DNA from: Streptantibioticus silvisoli
GTDB lineage: Bacteria; Actinomycetota; Actinomycetes; Streptomycetales; Streptomycetaceae
Assembly (NCBI RefSeq): GCF_027947535.2
Contig: NZ_JAAGKO020000006.1
Location: 186,001-250,000 of the forward strand
Direction: 5' to 3'
Length of the DNA: 64,000 nt
Shown: positions 25,354 to 34,910 of the stretch, piece after piece
Layout of the letters: each line of letters starts with the position of its first letter
Numbering within the stretch: position 1 is the first letter of the stretch
Translations under genes and position numbers: made by a program
Notes under the pieces: generated by a model
Told to the model about the DNA's origin: nothing
Database searches by the model: none
Seen by the model: the letters and a program-made list of their open reading frames with translations, nothing else

Positions 25354-27092
25354 TTTTCCCCCACCCGTTGGGAATGCAAGCGAGCCCGGGGATACAGAAA
25401 ATCGCCGAGATCTCAGAGACATGGTCGATCGAATACTCACCGGTAGCCGAGGCTTCTCAGGCTCGGGGGTGAAGGCGACCTATCCTATGCCCGTCGCAGA
25501 CATTATCCATGCCACCTCTATCGAGTCAATGTGAGGGTGTTGGTGAATTATCAACGAACGGCAATCGGTCTATCACCGCACTTGTAGCGGTTCGGCTCCC
25601 CTGTCCCGAGTTGGCCGTTATGTCGCGGCGCGGGATTGGGGGTCTGGCAGTTTCCTGTTACGGGCATTGCCGGGCGGTGGGCGCCCGTATACCAGGGGAC
25701 GGATTGCAAAAACGATTCGGGCAACCGGCAAGATGGTCGCCGATCTTGCCCTCGAAGTGCCGGAATGGCTGTCGGGCGTGCCGACCTGCGGTATGAACGA
25801 GGTATGCGGCATACGCGGGGCGGCGGGCGCGGCGCTGAACATCGTCGGTTTCGCGCGCGGTTACGGACCGGGACGGGCTGTTCACCCGGGGCGAGCGAGT
25901 CCGGCGGCTTCCTGGGACCTGCGCATCGGTGACCGGTCGGTGCGGCGAGGGCGGCGGGCGCGGCAGAAGGCGGCCGGCCGGCCCGGCGGTCCCGGTGCCC
26001 GGCATCGTCGGTGAGGCCCGGCGAGCAGCTGCCCGACCCGCCTTGGAATGCACCGCTCGAAACCCGGTGGATTGGGGTTGGAATCGGTGCGCACGCGTTG
26101 CCCAAGCCGATGGCAAAACTCTGTTAACGGTATTCCTAAGTCGCAGGGGTAACCGCAAGGAAGGTCGACGGTGTACTCGTGGCGATGCCGCACGGACACC
26201 GTCGGGCTTCCGCGACGAGCGAATCGCCGTGAAGACGGGAACCTCGTCGTGAACACGGGAACCGCCCTCTTCCGGTTCCCCGGTCGCGCACGCCAATGCC
26301 CCGACGGGGATAGGCACATCGAGGCGGAACGGTTTCGGGCGCGGCGGGGGCGCCGCAACTGCGAGCCGGGAAAACCCGCGCCCGCGGGGAAGGGCGGCAG
26401 CGGCACCGAGAAGGGAAAATGCGGACGGCGAATGCCGAAAGGCACGCCGCTGAACAGCGGTGCCCGGCCGGAGGCAGAACCGGTCGATCCGCCCCGGAGG
26501 TTATCACCGTCGGACGGCACGCCCTGCCGCGGGTTCGATGGTCCGTGCGACCTCGCGCACGACGTGGCGACGGCGAGTGCGGCGTCCGGCCGGTTCGCCG
26601 GCAGCAAAAGGGGGCCGCACTCCCGGCGTGGCTGCTCCGACCGCCGCAGGTGTCGGGGAACGTATCGGGGTGACCGGCTTCCTTGCCGGCTCGAAGGGCG
26701 GCCCGGGCCGGGCTCGACGCGGAGATCGCGGCGTGCGCCGAGGTGCGATCACGTCGCGCCGACGGACCGCGTGCGCAAGAGGACCAGGGATGAACGCTCC
26801 CGGCGCGGACCGGCCGGCCGCGGCTCACCGCGCACCGGCGCCGCGGCCGGCATCAGGGACGGGTCACCTACGGCCGCGCGCTCTCCAGCCTCGGCGAGGC
26901 GCCGTGGCCCGCACCAGGGGCGGGCGTTCCGACGGCAGGTCCGGTCCCGCCGGGTGGGAGTGGTCCCGCCGGGTGGGAGCAGTGCTGCCTGCGGGCCGGG
27001 GCGCCGGTCCGGCCGGAGCGGCGCCCCCGCCCGCTCGTTCGAGGCGGCACCGCCGTCCTGCCGTCCGGCCCGGGGCGCCGAACGCCGGTGCG
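25354..27092. other. 1.7-kb region without a recognisable gene
   Basis: Open frames on both strands lack ribosome sites, families and normal codon bias. Bases 25400-25600 and 26080-26180 are less GC-rich and are the likely promoter zones, the former for the regulators. The rest shows no pseudogene I can name. Confidence 0.45.
26943..26979. repeat. 18-bp direct repeat, two copies
   Basis: GGTCCCGCCGGGTGGGAG occurs at 26943-26960 and again at 26962-26979. Each copy is itself a near-palindrome (TCCC...GGGA), so the pair could be a regulator site. It lies about 110 bases beyond the MbtH stop. Confidence 0.6.
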
Positions 27093-27299
27093 TCAGCCCA
27101 TCGCGTCCTGGAGGCTCTTGGGGCGCATGTCGGTCCAGTGCTCGGTGATGTGGTCCAGGCACGCCTGGCGGGGCGCCTCACCGAAGGCCACCCGCCAGCC
27201 GGCCGGCACCTCGATGAAGGACGGCCACAGCGAGTGCTGGAGCTCGTCGTTCACCAGGACGAGGAATGAACCGTTGTCGTCCTCGAATGGGTTGCTCAC
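27093..27299 (-). CDS. MbtH-like protein
   Basis: A protein of 68 residues with the MbtH signature: [33 protein letters not shown] and a C-terminal WTDMRPKSL. MbtH proteins bind adenylation domains of NRPSs and are needed for their folding or activity. It is the only one seen in the window, so it may serve all the NRPS genes from 37 kb onward. GTG 27299 follows GAGGGG. It lies 93 bases after the UbiB-like gene. Confidence 0.95.
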   Translation of the reverse strand: MSNPFEDDNGSFLVLVNDELQHSLWPSFIEVPAGWRVAFGEAPRQACLDHITEHWTDMRPKSLQDAMG

Positions 27300-27392
27300 A
27301 GGTTTTCCCCTCGGAATCGTTCCCGGACTGCTGGATTCCCCTCATACAAGCCGTCGGGAGCCGTCCGCCTCAAGGCCGGCAGCAGGTAGCTG

Positions 27393-29339
27393 TCACGGCC
27401 GGCGGGGCCGGGAGGCCGAGAACAGCACGCGCATGACCAGGACGGCGGAGACCAGCAGCAGGTGGTAGCCGAGGAGTTCGGTGAGGCTGATCGACGGCGT
27501 CACCATCGGCCCGCGCCGGACGTTCAGCAGCACGGTGCCCATCACGCCGGTGGTCGCGCCCAGGAGCGTCAGCAGGACGTCGTACAGGAGGGTGCGCAGG
27601 TACGCCCGGTCCTGCGGGTCGGCGAACATCCGCACGCCCACGGTCAGCCGGCCGTGCTCCAGCGCACCGGTCACCCGGTCCAGCCGGCGCGGCAGCCGCC
27701 GCAGCACCGCCAGCGCCCCGGCCAGCTCGCCGCCGACCGCCTGCCGTACCGCCTCCGGCCCGCCACCGGCCAGCTGCTTCCTGACCATGCCCTGCGCCTG
27801 CTCCACCAGGTTGAACCCGGGACGGATCCGCACCAGGGTGCCCTCCAGCGTCGCCAGCGCCCGGAAGACGGTGGCCACCTCCGGCGGGATCTTCAGCCCG
27901 TGGGCCGCCACCAGCCGGAACAACGCGGTGAACACCTGGATGTCGGGGAGGCTGCCCGGTGCGAAGTGCACGGCCATGAACCGTCCCAGGGAGCGTTCCA
28001 GGCCGTGTTCGTCCAGGTCGTCGGGGCGGTCGACCACCTCGAGCAGTGCGTCGCACAGCGCGGCGGCGTTCCCGCGGTGCACCGCCGAGATGAACCTCCG
28101 CAGTCCGGACTGCAGGCGGGCGTCCACCCGGCCGACCGAGCCGAAGTCCACCAGGCCGATGCCGCCGTCGTCGAGCAGCAGGATGTTGCCGGGGTGGGGA
28201 TCGGCGTGGAAGGTGCCGTCGACCATGATCTGCTGGAGCATGTTCGCCAGCAGGCTCCCGGCGAGGTCCGCACGGTCGAGCCCCAGGTCGTCCAGGGACG
28301 CGTAGGCCGCGCCGATGGGCCGGCCCGGCAGGCGCTCCAGCACCAGGACCCGCTCCCCGGACAACTCCTCGTAGGCGGACGGCAGCCGGACCACCGGATC
28401 CTGGGGGCGGCGGGCCCACGCCCTGGTGATGACGGCCAGGTTCCTGGCCTCGGTCCGGAAGTCGAGTTCCTCGTGCACCGAAGCGGCGAAGGCCTCGGCC
28501 AGCTCGACCACGCCGAGCGCGGCGGCCCACCGGGTCCGCTCCTCCAGCATCCGGGCGAGCCGGCAGATCACCTCCAGGTCCCGTTCCACCACCGGCCTGA
28601 TGCCGGGGCGTTGGACCTTGACCACCACCGGCTCGCCGCAGTGCAACCGGGCCAGGTGGACCTGCGCCACCGAGGCGGCGGCCAGCGGCTCCGGGTCGAA
28701 CTGCGCGAACACCTCGGCGACCGGCCGGCCGTACGCCTCGCGCAGCACCGCCTCGACCTCGGTCCACGGCGCGGGCGGCACCTGGGACTGGAGCCGGCTC
28801 AACTCGGTGACGAACGCCGGCGGCAGCAGGTCGTCACGGGTGGAGAGCATCTGGCCGAGCTTCACGAACGTCGTCCCGGCCTCCTCCAGCGCCAGCCGCA
28901 GCGGGTACGCCAGCTGGTCGCCGCTCCTGCCGCGCCCGCCGGGCCCGCGGCCGCGCAGGTACGGGCGCAGTCCGTGCCGGACGATGATGGAGCTGATGTG
29001 GGAGTAGCGGCGGCCGCGGTCGAGCCGGGAGCGCACGCTCCGCAGCCAGGCGGCGGGCCGGCACGAGCCGCTGGGGACCACCACCTCCGAGACGGCGAGG
29101 AAGCCCATCGCCACCACCAGCGCGCTGCCCACCTGCACCCCGGTCAGCACACCGCGCTGCTCGGGCCGCTGCATCACCGAGCTGAAGACGGCCAGCCCGG
29201 CGATGCCCACCAGGCCGGTGAGCAGGGTGCGCAGCACGCTGGTGCGCACGCCCAGCAGTCTGCGCGCACCGGCGGCGAAGGCCGTGACGAACACGATGAG
29301 CACGAGGGACGCGCTGATGAACTCGGCGGCTTTCATCAT
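27393..29339 (-). CDS. UbiB/ABC1 (AarF-type) atypical kinase, membrane-bound
   Basis: A protein of 648 residues. N-terminal helices (ASLVLIVFVTAFAAG, LVGIAGLAVFSSVM) and two C-terminal helices anchor it. The kinase core has all UbiB marks: TTFVKLGQMLSTRDDLLP (KxGQ), PLAAASVAQVHLARL (Ala-rich loop), VVVKVQRPG (Lys), HEELDFRTEARN, FHADPHPGNILLL and GLVDFGSVGR. Members support isoprenoid-quinone or lipid metabolism with ATPase rather than protein-kinase activity. Its task in an NRPS cluster is unknown; it may be a passenger or a lipid-linked helper. ATG 29339 with an immediate second Met codon. The hairpin at 29599 separates it from the ABC genes. Confidence 0.88.
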   Translation of the reverse strand: MMKAAEFISASLVLIVFVTAFAAGARRLLGVRTSVLRTLLTGLVGIAGLAVFSSVMQRPEQRGVLTGVQVGSALVVAMGFLAVSEVVVPSGSCRPAAWLRSVRSRLDRGRRYSHISSIIVRHGLRPYLRGRGPGGRGRSGDQLAYPLRLALEEAGTTFVKLGQMLSTRDDLLPPAFVTELSRLQSQVPPAPWTEVEAVLREAYGRPVAEVFAQFDPEPLAAASVAQVHLARLHCGEPVVVKVQRPGIRPVVERDLEVICRLARMLEERTRWAAALGVVELAEAFAASVHEELDFRTEARNLAVITRAWARRPQDPVVRLPSAYEELSGERVLVLERLPGRPIGAAYASLDDLGLDRADLAGSLLANMLQQIMVDGTFHADPHPGNILLLDDGGIGLVDFGSVGRVDARLQSGLRRFISAVHRGNAAALCDALLEVVDRPDDLDEHGLERSLGRFMAVHFAPGSLPDIQVFTALFRLVAAHGLKIPPEVATVFRALATLEGTLVRIRPGFNLVEQAQGMVRKQLAGGGPEAVRQAVGGELAGALAVLRRLPRRLDRVTGALEHGRLTVGVRMFADPQDRAYLRTLLYDVLLTLLGATTGVMGTVLLNVRRGPMVTPSISLTELLGYHLLLVSAVLVMRVLFSASRPRRP

Positions 29340-29654
29340 CCTGGATAGACCTGCGTTTCCGCTTCGTTGTCCGGAGCCACGGCTGCCGCGCGGAGGCTTC
29401 GTCCCCGGTCGCGGCCGTGTCGGTCCGATGCACGCTAGACGGGCCCTCGGGACGCCTCGCGGGCAGTTGCAGGAACCTGCCGCACCGCTGGACGCGGCCC
29501 GCCGTGGGGCCGGAAGGAGCGGCGGTGCGCCGTTCGAGCGCACCGCCCACCGTCCGCGGCTCCCGCCGGGAGGGAGCACGTCCCGGCCGGAACGCGAACG
29601 GCCGGGTGGACCCTGACGGGGGCCACCCGGCCGACGGTCCTTCCGGGCCGGTGG
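29340..29654. other. Gap between the ABC exporter and the UbiB-like gene
   Basis: About 315 bases holding the terminator of the ABC genes (29599-29633) and probably the promoter of the UbiB-like gene. No small gene is supported. Confidence 0.5.
29599..29633 (-). terminator. 11-bp hairpin after the ABC exporter genes
   Basis: Arms 29599-29609 and 29623-29633 pair perfectly. It stands 22 bases past the stop of the permease on the minus strand. Confidence 0.65.
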
Positions 29655-30443
29655 CTAACGCGCCGCGGCCCGCTGGTAGGCCCGGGCGGTGAGCGGTACC
29701 AGGACGATGAGCGCCACCCCGAGGGTCACGCAGGACACGAGCACCGGGTGCTGCGTCGGGAACGCGTTGTCGGTGACCAGGCCCTGGTTGGCCCACAGGT
29801 GGCGGCAGGAGGCGACGACGGAGCTGATCGGGTTCCACTCGGCGATCACCTGGAGCCACCGCGGCAGCCCGTTGAGCGGCACGAACGCGTTGGACAGGAA
29901 GATGAACGGCATCATCAGCAGCATCGCGACCGAGTTCACCGCCTCGGTGCTGCGGATCACCAGGCCGAGCAGCGCGCCCAGCCAGCACATGGTGAAGCCG
30001 AGCAGCAGCAGCAGCGCGAAGCCCGCGGCGGCCTGGAGGACGCCGTTGTGCGCGCGCCAGCCGATCAGCGCGCCGACCACCGCCATCACGACGCAGCTCA
30101 GCGAGGTCATCAGCAGATCGGAGACCGTCCGGCCCAGCAGCACCGCGAAGCGCGACATCGGCAGCGAGCGGAACCGGTCCACCAGTCCGTTGTGCAGGTC
30201 GCCGGAGACCCCGGCGGCGCTGGTGCCGACCGCCGAGAACATCACCTGGGTGAAGATGCCGGCCATGATGTACTCGCGGTAGTTCACCCCCGGCACCTGC
30301 ATGGCGCTGCCGAAGAGGTAGCCGAAGACCAGGACCAGCACGATGGGGCCGACCGTCACGCCGATCAGCTTCTCCGGGACGCGGGCGATGTGCCGCATGT
30401 GGCGCCCGGTCAGCGCCATGGTGTCGTACGCGAGACCGCTCAT
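29655..30443 (-). CDS. ABC-2 type exporter permease (DrrB-like)
   Basis: A protein of 262 residues with six membrane helices and the ABC-2 exporter pattern: GPIVLVLVFGYLFGSAM, NYREYIMAGIFTQVMFSA, GLVDRFRSLPMSRFAVLLGR and FVPLNGLPRWLQVIAEWNP, as in daunorubicin DrrB. Its ATG overlaps the stop of the ATPase (ATGA at 30443-30440). Together they probably export the cluster's peptide and may give self-protection. Confidence 0.93.
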   Translation of the reverse strand: MSGLAYDTMALTGRHMRHIARVPEKLIGVTVGPIVLVLVFGYLFGSAMQVPGVNYREYIMAGIFTQVMFSAVGTSAAGVSGDLHNGLVDRFRSLPMSRFAVLLGRTVSDLLMTSLSCVVMAVVGALIGWRAHNGVLQAAAGFALLLLLGFTMCWLGALLGLVIRSTEAVNSVAMLLMMPFIFLSNAFVPLNGLPRWLQVIAEWNPISSVVASCRHLWANQGLVTDNAFPTQHPVLVSCVTLGVALIVLVPLTARAYQRAAAR

Positions 30444-31411
30444 GCCTCGGACTCCTTCTCCTCGGTCGGCGTGCCGGCGTGGCCGGTGAGGCTCAGGAAC
30501 ACGTCGTCCAGCGAGGGCCGGCGGATCGCGAAGTCGGCCACACCGATGCCGGCCTCCCGCAACGCGACGGCCGCGTCGGCGATCGTGTCGATGCCCGAGT
30601 CGATCGTCGCGGAGATCCGCCGGTCCTCCTCGGCGACGACGGGTTCCCCCACCGCGACCTTGCTCAGCACCCGCGCGGCCTCGGCCAGTTCGCTGCGGAC
30701 CGCCACCGTCACCTCCAGGCGCTCGCCGCCGACCTTGTCCTTCAGGTCGTCGGGCGTGCCCTCGGCGATCACCGTGCCCTTGTCGATCACGGCGATCCGG
30801 TCGGCGAGGTGGTCGGCCTCCTCCAGGTACTGCGTGGTCAGCAGTACGGTGACGCCGCCGGTGACCTGCTCGCGGACGGTCTTCCACAGCGTCATCCGGC
30901 TGGTCAGGTCGAGTCCGGTGGTCGGCTCGTCCAGGAACAGCACCGACGGCTCCGCGAGCAGGCAGGCCGCCAGGTCCAGCCGCCGCCGCATGCCGCCCGA
31001 GTACGTCTTGACCCCGCGGTCGGCGGCCTCGACCAGTTCGAACCGCTCCAGCAGCTCCTCGGCCCGCGCCTTGGCACCCTTGCGGCCGAGACGGTGCAGT
31101 TTGCCGATCAGGACCAGGTTCTCCCGGCCGGTGAGCAGTTCGTCCACGGCGGCGTACTGCCCGGCCAGGCCGATCTGCCGGCGGACCTTCTGCGGGTCCT
31201 TCGCGACGTCGTACCCGGCGACCACGGCCCGGCCCTCGTCCGCCGCCAGCAGGGTGGCCAGGATCCGGACCGCCGTGGTCTTGCCCGCGCCGTTGGGGCC
31301 CAGCACGCCCATCACGGTCCCGGCCGGCACCGACAGGTCGATGCCGGCCAGCGCCTGATGGTCGCCGTAGCGCTTGCGCAGCCCCTCTGCCTCGATGGCA
31401 ACGTCGTTCAT
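30440..31411 (-). CDS. ABC exporter ATP-binding protein (DrrA-like)
   Basis: A protein of 323 residues: Walker A GPNGAGKTTAVR, signature YSGGMRRRLDLA, Walker B VLFLDEPTTGLD and H-loop LTTQYLEEADHLAD. The C-terminal 100 residues match the DrrA extension (RRPSLDDVFLSLTGH). ATG 31411 follows GAGGTGGG. It forms an operon with the permease. Confidence 0.95.
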   Translation of the reverse strand: MNDVAIEAEGLRKRYGDHQALAGIDLSVPAGTVMGVLGPNGAGKTTAVRILATLLAADEGRAVVAGYDVAKDPQKVRRQIGLAGQYAAVDELLTGRENLVLIGKLHRLGRKGAKARAEELLERFELVEAADRGVKTYSGGMRRRLDLAACLLAEPSVLFLDEPTTGLDLTSRMTLWKTVREQVTGGVTVLLTTQYLEEADHLADRIAVIDKGTVIAEGTPDDLKDKVGGERLEVTVAVRSELAEAARVLSKVAVGEPVVAEEDRRISATIDSGIDTIADAAVALREAGIGVADFAIRRPSLDDVFLSLTGHAGTPTEEKESEA

Positions 31412-31483
31412 ATGACCCACCTCATGGTTGTCGTCGGGTGTCCGCGCGGCGCGGGCCTCGCGGGAGTAGGGGAGGGCACCGGG

Positions 31484-33160
31484 TCAGCCGATCCGGGCCA
31501 GACCGCGGGCCGTGCGGCGCAGGGTGCCGCGGGAGACGGCGAGCGGATCCCAGTCCTCGGTCCGCTCGGGCAGCAGGTCGGGGTCGCCCAGCACGGTCCC
31601 GCTGTGCACCTCGTGCATCAGCCGGCGGCCGAGGATCTGTGCGGCGCAGGAGATGCCGCCCAGGGCGACTCCGGTGATGCCGCTGCCGTAGCGGGTGTTG
31701 GCGCCGACCACGTGCAGCCCCTGGACGGCGGTGCGGGTGTCCGGGCGGTTGCCCGCGCCACCCCAGTTCGCCAGTCCGAACGGGGTGCCGCCGGTGGAGA
31801 GGGTGTAGCGCTCGTGGGTCAGCGGTGTGGCCGCCTCCAAGTGCACGATGTGGTCGCGGAACGGCCCGATGGCCTCCTCGGCGGCGCTCAGCATCGCCTC
31901 GGTCAGCCGGGCCTTCTGCTCCTTGTACGTGGTCCGGCGGCGGTAGCGCCCGCCGGACGCCGGCCCCTCGGCCACGCCCCAGTGGTCGTAGCCGGACGGG
32001 CACATCGTCATGATCTGGAAGTTGCTGTGCCCGGGCGGGCAGACGGTGCGCGACCCCGGGTCCTTGAGGGACGCGAAGGACATGAACAGGAAGTCCACCG
32101 GGTCCAGGCCGCTGCCGGCCAGCCGGTCGTAGTAGGCGTTGATGTCGTCGCCCCGGTACCACCACAGGTTGGCGTTCGGGCGCGGCGGCAGTTCGGTGTC
32201 CAGCGCGACGTACAGCGTGGCGAACGGCAGCCCCATCGTCGCGTCGGCGGTCTTGGCGACCAGGCGGCGCGAGAAGTGTTCGGGGCCGACCAGGTCGAGC
32301 ACGGTGCGTCGGTAGTCCGCGTTGGAGACCACCAGCGGGGCCTTGAACGCACTGCCGTCCCGCAGACCGACGCCGGTCGCCTTGCCGTCCTCGACCAGGA
32401 TGCGCTCCACCGTGCAGCGGGTGCGCAGTTCACCGCCGTGCGCCTCGAGCGTCTCCACCAGGGCCGCCGCCAGCATCTGGCCGCCGCCCTCGGGGTAGTA
32501 GGCGCCGCGCACGTAGTGGTCGGTGACCGTGGCGTGCATGGCGACGCTCGCCTGGTCCGGGCCCATCCCGTAGTTGGGCGACTGGGCCGCGAGCACGGTC
32601 CTGGCCGGGACCGACAGGCCGCAGTGGTCGAACAGCTCGGTCAGGGTGCGGCGTCCCCACTGCACGGTGACCGGGGTGCGGGCGACGAGTTCGGTGATGG
32701 TCAGGTCGTGCGGCGACAGCAGTGCCTGGCGCATCTCCTCGCCGAGGCCGGAGACGACGTCCAGGAACAGGTCGATGCCGGGCCCGTCGGCCGGCAGCGC
32801 CTCCTTGAGCCGCTGCCGGTAGGCGGGCCAGCCGGCCGGCATGTCCATCGTGACGCCCGGGACGACGATCCGGTCGAAACCGCCCTGGTCCATCTCCCGG
32901 TACTGCACCCGCTTGTCGAGGCCGAGTCCCGCGAAGATCGCCGGCAGGATGCCGTCAGGGCCGCAGTCGCCGAGGTAATGCACCCCGACGTCGAATTCGT
33001 ACTTGCGGCGGCGGCGGAACACGTGGCTGTTCCCGCCGGCGACGTCGTGCTGCTCCAGGACCAGGACCCGGTGGCCGCCGACGGCCAGATAAGCCGCGCA
33101 GACCAGTCCGCCGAGTCCGGAGCCGACGACGATGGCATCCCATTCTTCCCGGTTCGACAT
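31484..33160 (-). CDS. Phytoene-desaturase/retinol-saturase-like FAD oxidoreductase
   Basis: A protein of 558 residues. The N-terminus is a Rossmann FAD motif: WDAIVVGSGLGGLVCAAYLA followed by VLVLEQHDVAGGNSHVFRR. The C-terminus has TALQ-like TAVQGLHVVGANTRYGSG, the second FAD contact of the carotenoid desaturase/isomerase family (CrtI, CrtISO, retinol saturase). Such enzymes desaturate, saturate or isomerise polyenes. In NRPS clusters, similar genes help build unsaturated or aryl acyl groups, so a role in tailoring a lipid or polyene part is a reasonable inference. ATG 33160 follows GGGAAG. The ketosynthase-like gene lies 100 bases upstream, and the ABC exporter is 72 bases downstream. Confidence 0.82.
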   Translation of the reverse strand: MSNREEWDAIVVGSGLGGLVCAAYLAVGGHRVLVLEQHDVAGGNSHVFRRRRKYEFDVGVHYLGDCGPDGILPAIFAGLGLDKRVQYREMDQGGFDRIVVPGVTMDMPAGWPAYRQRLKEALPADGPGIDLFLDVVSGLGEEMRQALLSPHDLTITELVARTPVTVQWGRRTLTELFDHCGLSVPARTVLAAQSPNYGMGPDQASVAMHATVTDHYVRGAYYPEGGGQMLAAALVETLEAHGGELRTRCTVERILVEDGKATGVGLRDGSAFKAPLVVSNADYRRTVLDLVGPEHFSRRLVAKTADATMGLPFATLYVALDTELPPRPNANLWWYRGDDINAYYDRLAGSGLDPVDFLFMSFASLKDPGSRTVCPPGHSNFQIMTMCPSGYDHWGVAEGPASGGRYRRRTTYKEQKARLTEAMLSAAEEAIGPFRDHIVHLEAATPLTHERYTLSTGGTPFGLANWGGAGNRPDTRTAVQGLHVVGANTRYGSGITGVALGGISCAAQILGRRLMHEVHSGTVLGDPDLLPERTEDWDPLAVSRGTLRRTARGLARIG

Positions 33161-33260
33161 TGAGGCTTCCCGTTCCTGTCTCATGGCTGGTGGCACCGTG
33201 ACACCGTGGCAGCAGGACCGGCCGGCACATCGGCGGCTGACCGGAACCTGCCACCGCGGT

Positions 33261-34370
33261 TCACAGGAGGCGTAGGAGGGCGGTGGCGAGGACGCCGTCG
33301 CGGTCGATGGCGGTGATGAGGGCGATGCGGTTGGGGGGTTGGGGGTGTTGTTGGTGGTGGCTGAGGAGGGTGGTGATCTGGAAGGTGGCGGTGGCGGCTG
33401 CGGTGTCGCCGATGGGGCCGGGTGCGGGGATGTGGTGGGGTGTGTGGTCGGTGAAGATGAGGTCGAGGGCGTTGCGTTCGTGGTCGGCGGTGGTGCCTGG
33501 TGGTGTGGAGGGGGAGACGGCCCAGATGTCGTGGGGGTTGAGGCGTGTTTGGTGGAGGGCGCGTTTGATGGTGTGGGCGAGGGTGGTGGTGATGTGGTGG
33601 GGGTGGGTGATGGCGGTGGTGATGCACAGGAGTTCGGCGAGTGGGTGGGGGTGGGTGCCGGGGGGTTGGAGTCGTAGGACGGCGCAGCCTTCTCCCAGGA
33701 CGGTGGCGTTTTCGTCGGGGTGTCGGGTGTGTCGTTCGAGCCAGGATCGGGCGGGGGAGTATTCCTCGGCGGCGCCGCACAGGATGGTGTGGGCGCGTCC
33801 GGCGGTGAGCAGGCGGCGGGCGTAGTTGAGGGCGAGCAGGCCGGAGGCGCGGCCGCCGGCCACGGTGGTGTTGGGGCCCTTGAGGCCGTACCAGATCGCA
33901 CACTGCCCCGCCGCACAGTTCATCACCGTGTTGGGGAACCGCCCGGGGTCGACGTGGAACGGCGCCTCGTTGATCCAGGTGTCGCGGGTGAGGTCCATCA
34001 TGGACTGGGCGCTGCCGGTGGTGGTGCCCAGGACCAGCGCCGCCACCTCCTCGTCGGCGAACGGGTCCCGCTGCCGCGTCTCGTCCCGCAGCAGTTCGCG
34101 TACGGCCGTGACGGCCAGGCCGGTGACCCGGTCCATCGACCGGGTCCCCTTCTTGCCCAGCACCTCGCGGACGTCGAAGTCCGGTACCAGGCAGGCGAGT
34201 TCGTCGGGGCCCGGCCACTTGTCGGTGTCCAGTACCGAGACGGTGGCGCGCCCGCTGCTCACCCCTTGGACGAAGGCGTCCCGCCCGATCCCGTACGGCG
34301 AGACCGCCGACCACCCGGTGATGACCGGACCACGCACCTGATCGGGCACCGCGATGCCCATCGCGCTCAC
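33261..34370 (-). CDS. Ketosynthase-like protein without the catalytic triad (CLF-like)
   Basis: A protein of 369 residues with the thiolase fold of beta-ketoacyl-ACP synthases: VITGWSAVSPYGIGRDAFVQ at the start and CAIWYGLKGPNTTVAGGRAS in the middle. The active Cys of TACASG is replaced: the sequence is AGGRASG (Arg). The first His (AHGTGT) aligns with SPSTPPGT, and the second (GHTLGA) with IGDTAAA. All three catalytic residues are therefore lost, as in chain-length factors of type II PKSs. No partner ketosynthase or ACP gene is in the window. GTG 34370 has GGAG at 10 bases. The 3' half (33261 to about 33830) is unusually rich in CAC/ACC codons, with a His/Thr/Pro-rich product. Confidence 0.78.
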   Translation of the reverse strand: MSAMGIAVPDQVRGPVITGWSAVSPYGIGRDAFVQGVSSGRATVSVLDTDKWPGPDELACLVPDFDVREVLGKKGTRSMDRVTGLAVTAVRELLRDETRQRDPFADEEVAALVLGTTTGSAQSMMDLTRDTWINEAPFHVDPGRFPNTVMNCAAGQCAIWYGLKGPNTTVAGGRASGLLALNYARRLLTAGRAHTILCGAAEEYSPARSWLERHTRHPDENATVLGEGCAVLRLQPPGTHPHPLAELLCITTAITHPHHITTTLAHTIKRALHQTRLNPHDIWAVSPSTPPGTTADHERNALDLIFTDHTPHHIPAPGPIGDTAAATATFQITTLLSHHQQHPQPPNRIALITAIDRDGVLATALLRLL

Positions 34371-34505
34371 AGCAGACCCACTCCTCATCGGTAGAAGACG
34401 CCCGGCGCGATCGGCGCCCGCCGCCCGGGCCGTATCCGGGGACCCGCCGAGCGGTCCCGGTGGCCCCGGGCCGGTGCCCGGGGCGCCACGCTCACGTCCG
34501 GCGGC

Positions 34506-34910
34506 TCACAGGAAGAACACCGCGCGGTAGCCGGACCACCGGGCGGCCATCGATCCGCCCGGCACGCTCCGCACGCCGGGCAGCAGGCTGTCCTCACCGG
34601 CCAGCCCGTACGCCAGCAGGTCCGGCTCCTCCGCCCACACCCCGACCCCGGACTCCAGCAGCACGCTCAGGCCCTGCCCGGGCTCGGTACCGGTGCTGAA
34701 GGTCGTCCCGCCCAGTCGCAGCGGGGGCGTTCGGGCGGCGCGGGCCGCGTACCCGACGGCCGGGCCGCGCAGCAGCACGTCCAGACCGCCGAGGTGGCGG
34801 TGGAAGAGGAAGGCGCAGTAGAGCGCGTCGGAGAACTGCGTCTCCACGGTGCCCCGGTAGGCGCGTTCGACGATCGCCAGGGCGCGGGTGGACTCGGCCG
34901 CCGTCATCAC
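34506..34910 (-). CDS. DsrE-superfamily small protein (TusC/DsrF-like), third of three
   Basis: A protein of 134 residues. It has the DsrE-type opening of a helix rich in Ala/Leu around VETQFSDALYCAFLFHRHLG followed by GLDVLLRGPAVGYAAR and ends with a hydrophobic strand (YRAVFFL). A single Cys sits in the SDALYCAF helix. GTG 34910 overlaps the stop of the preceding gene (GTGA), so the two are translationally coupled. The family assignment rests on the fold-like pattern and on its two neighbours; taken alone it would be uncertain. Confidence 0.55.
   Translation of the reverse strand: MMTAAESTRALAIVERAYRGTVETQFSDALYCAFLFHRHLGGLDVLLRGPAVGYAARAARTPPLRLGGTTFSTGTEPGQGLSVLLESGVGVWAEEPDLLAYGLAGEDSLLPGVRSVPGGSMAARWSGYRAVFFL

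Noticed and set aside
33261..34370. Active type II polyketide synthase
   Set aside because: Only one ketosynthase-like gene is present, it lacks Cys and both His, and there is no ACP, so no functional PKS can be claimed.
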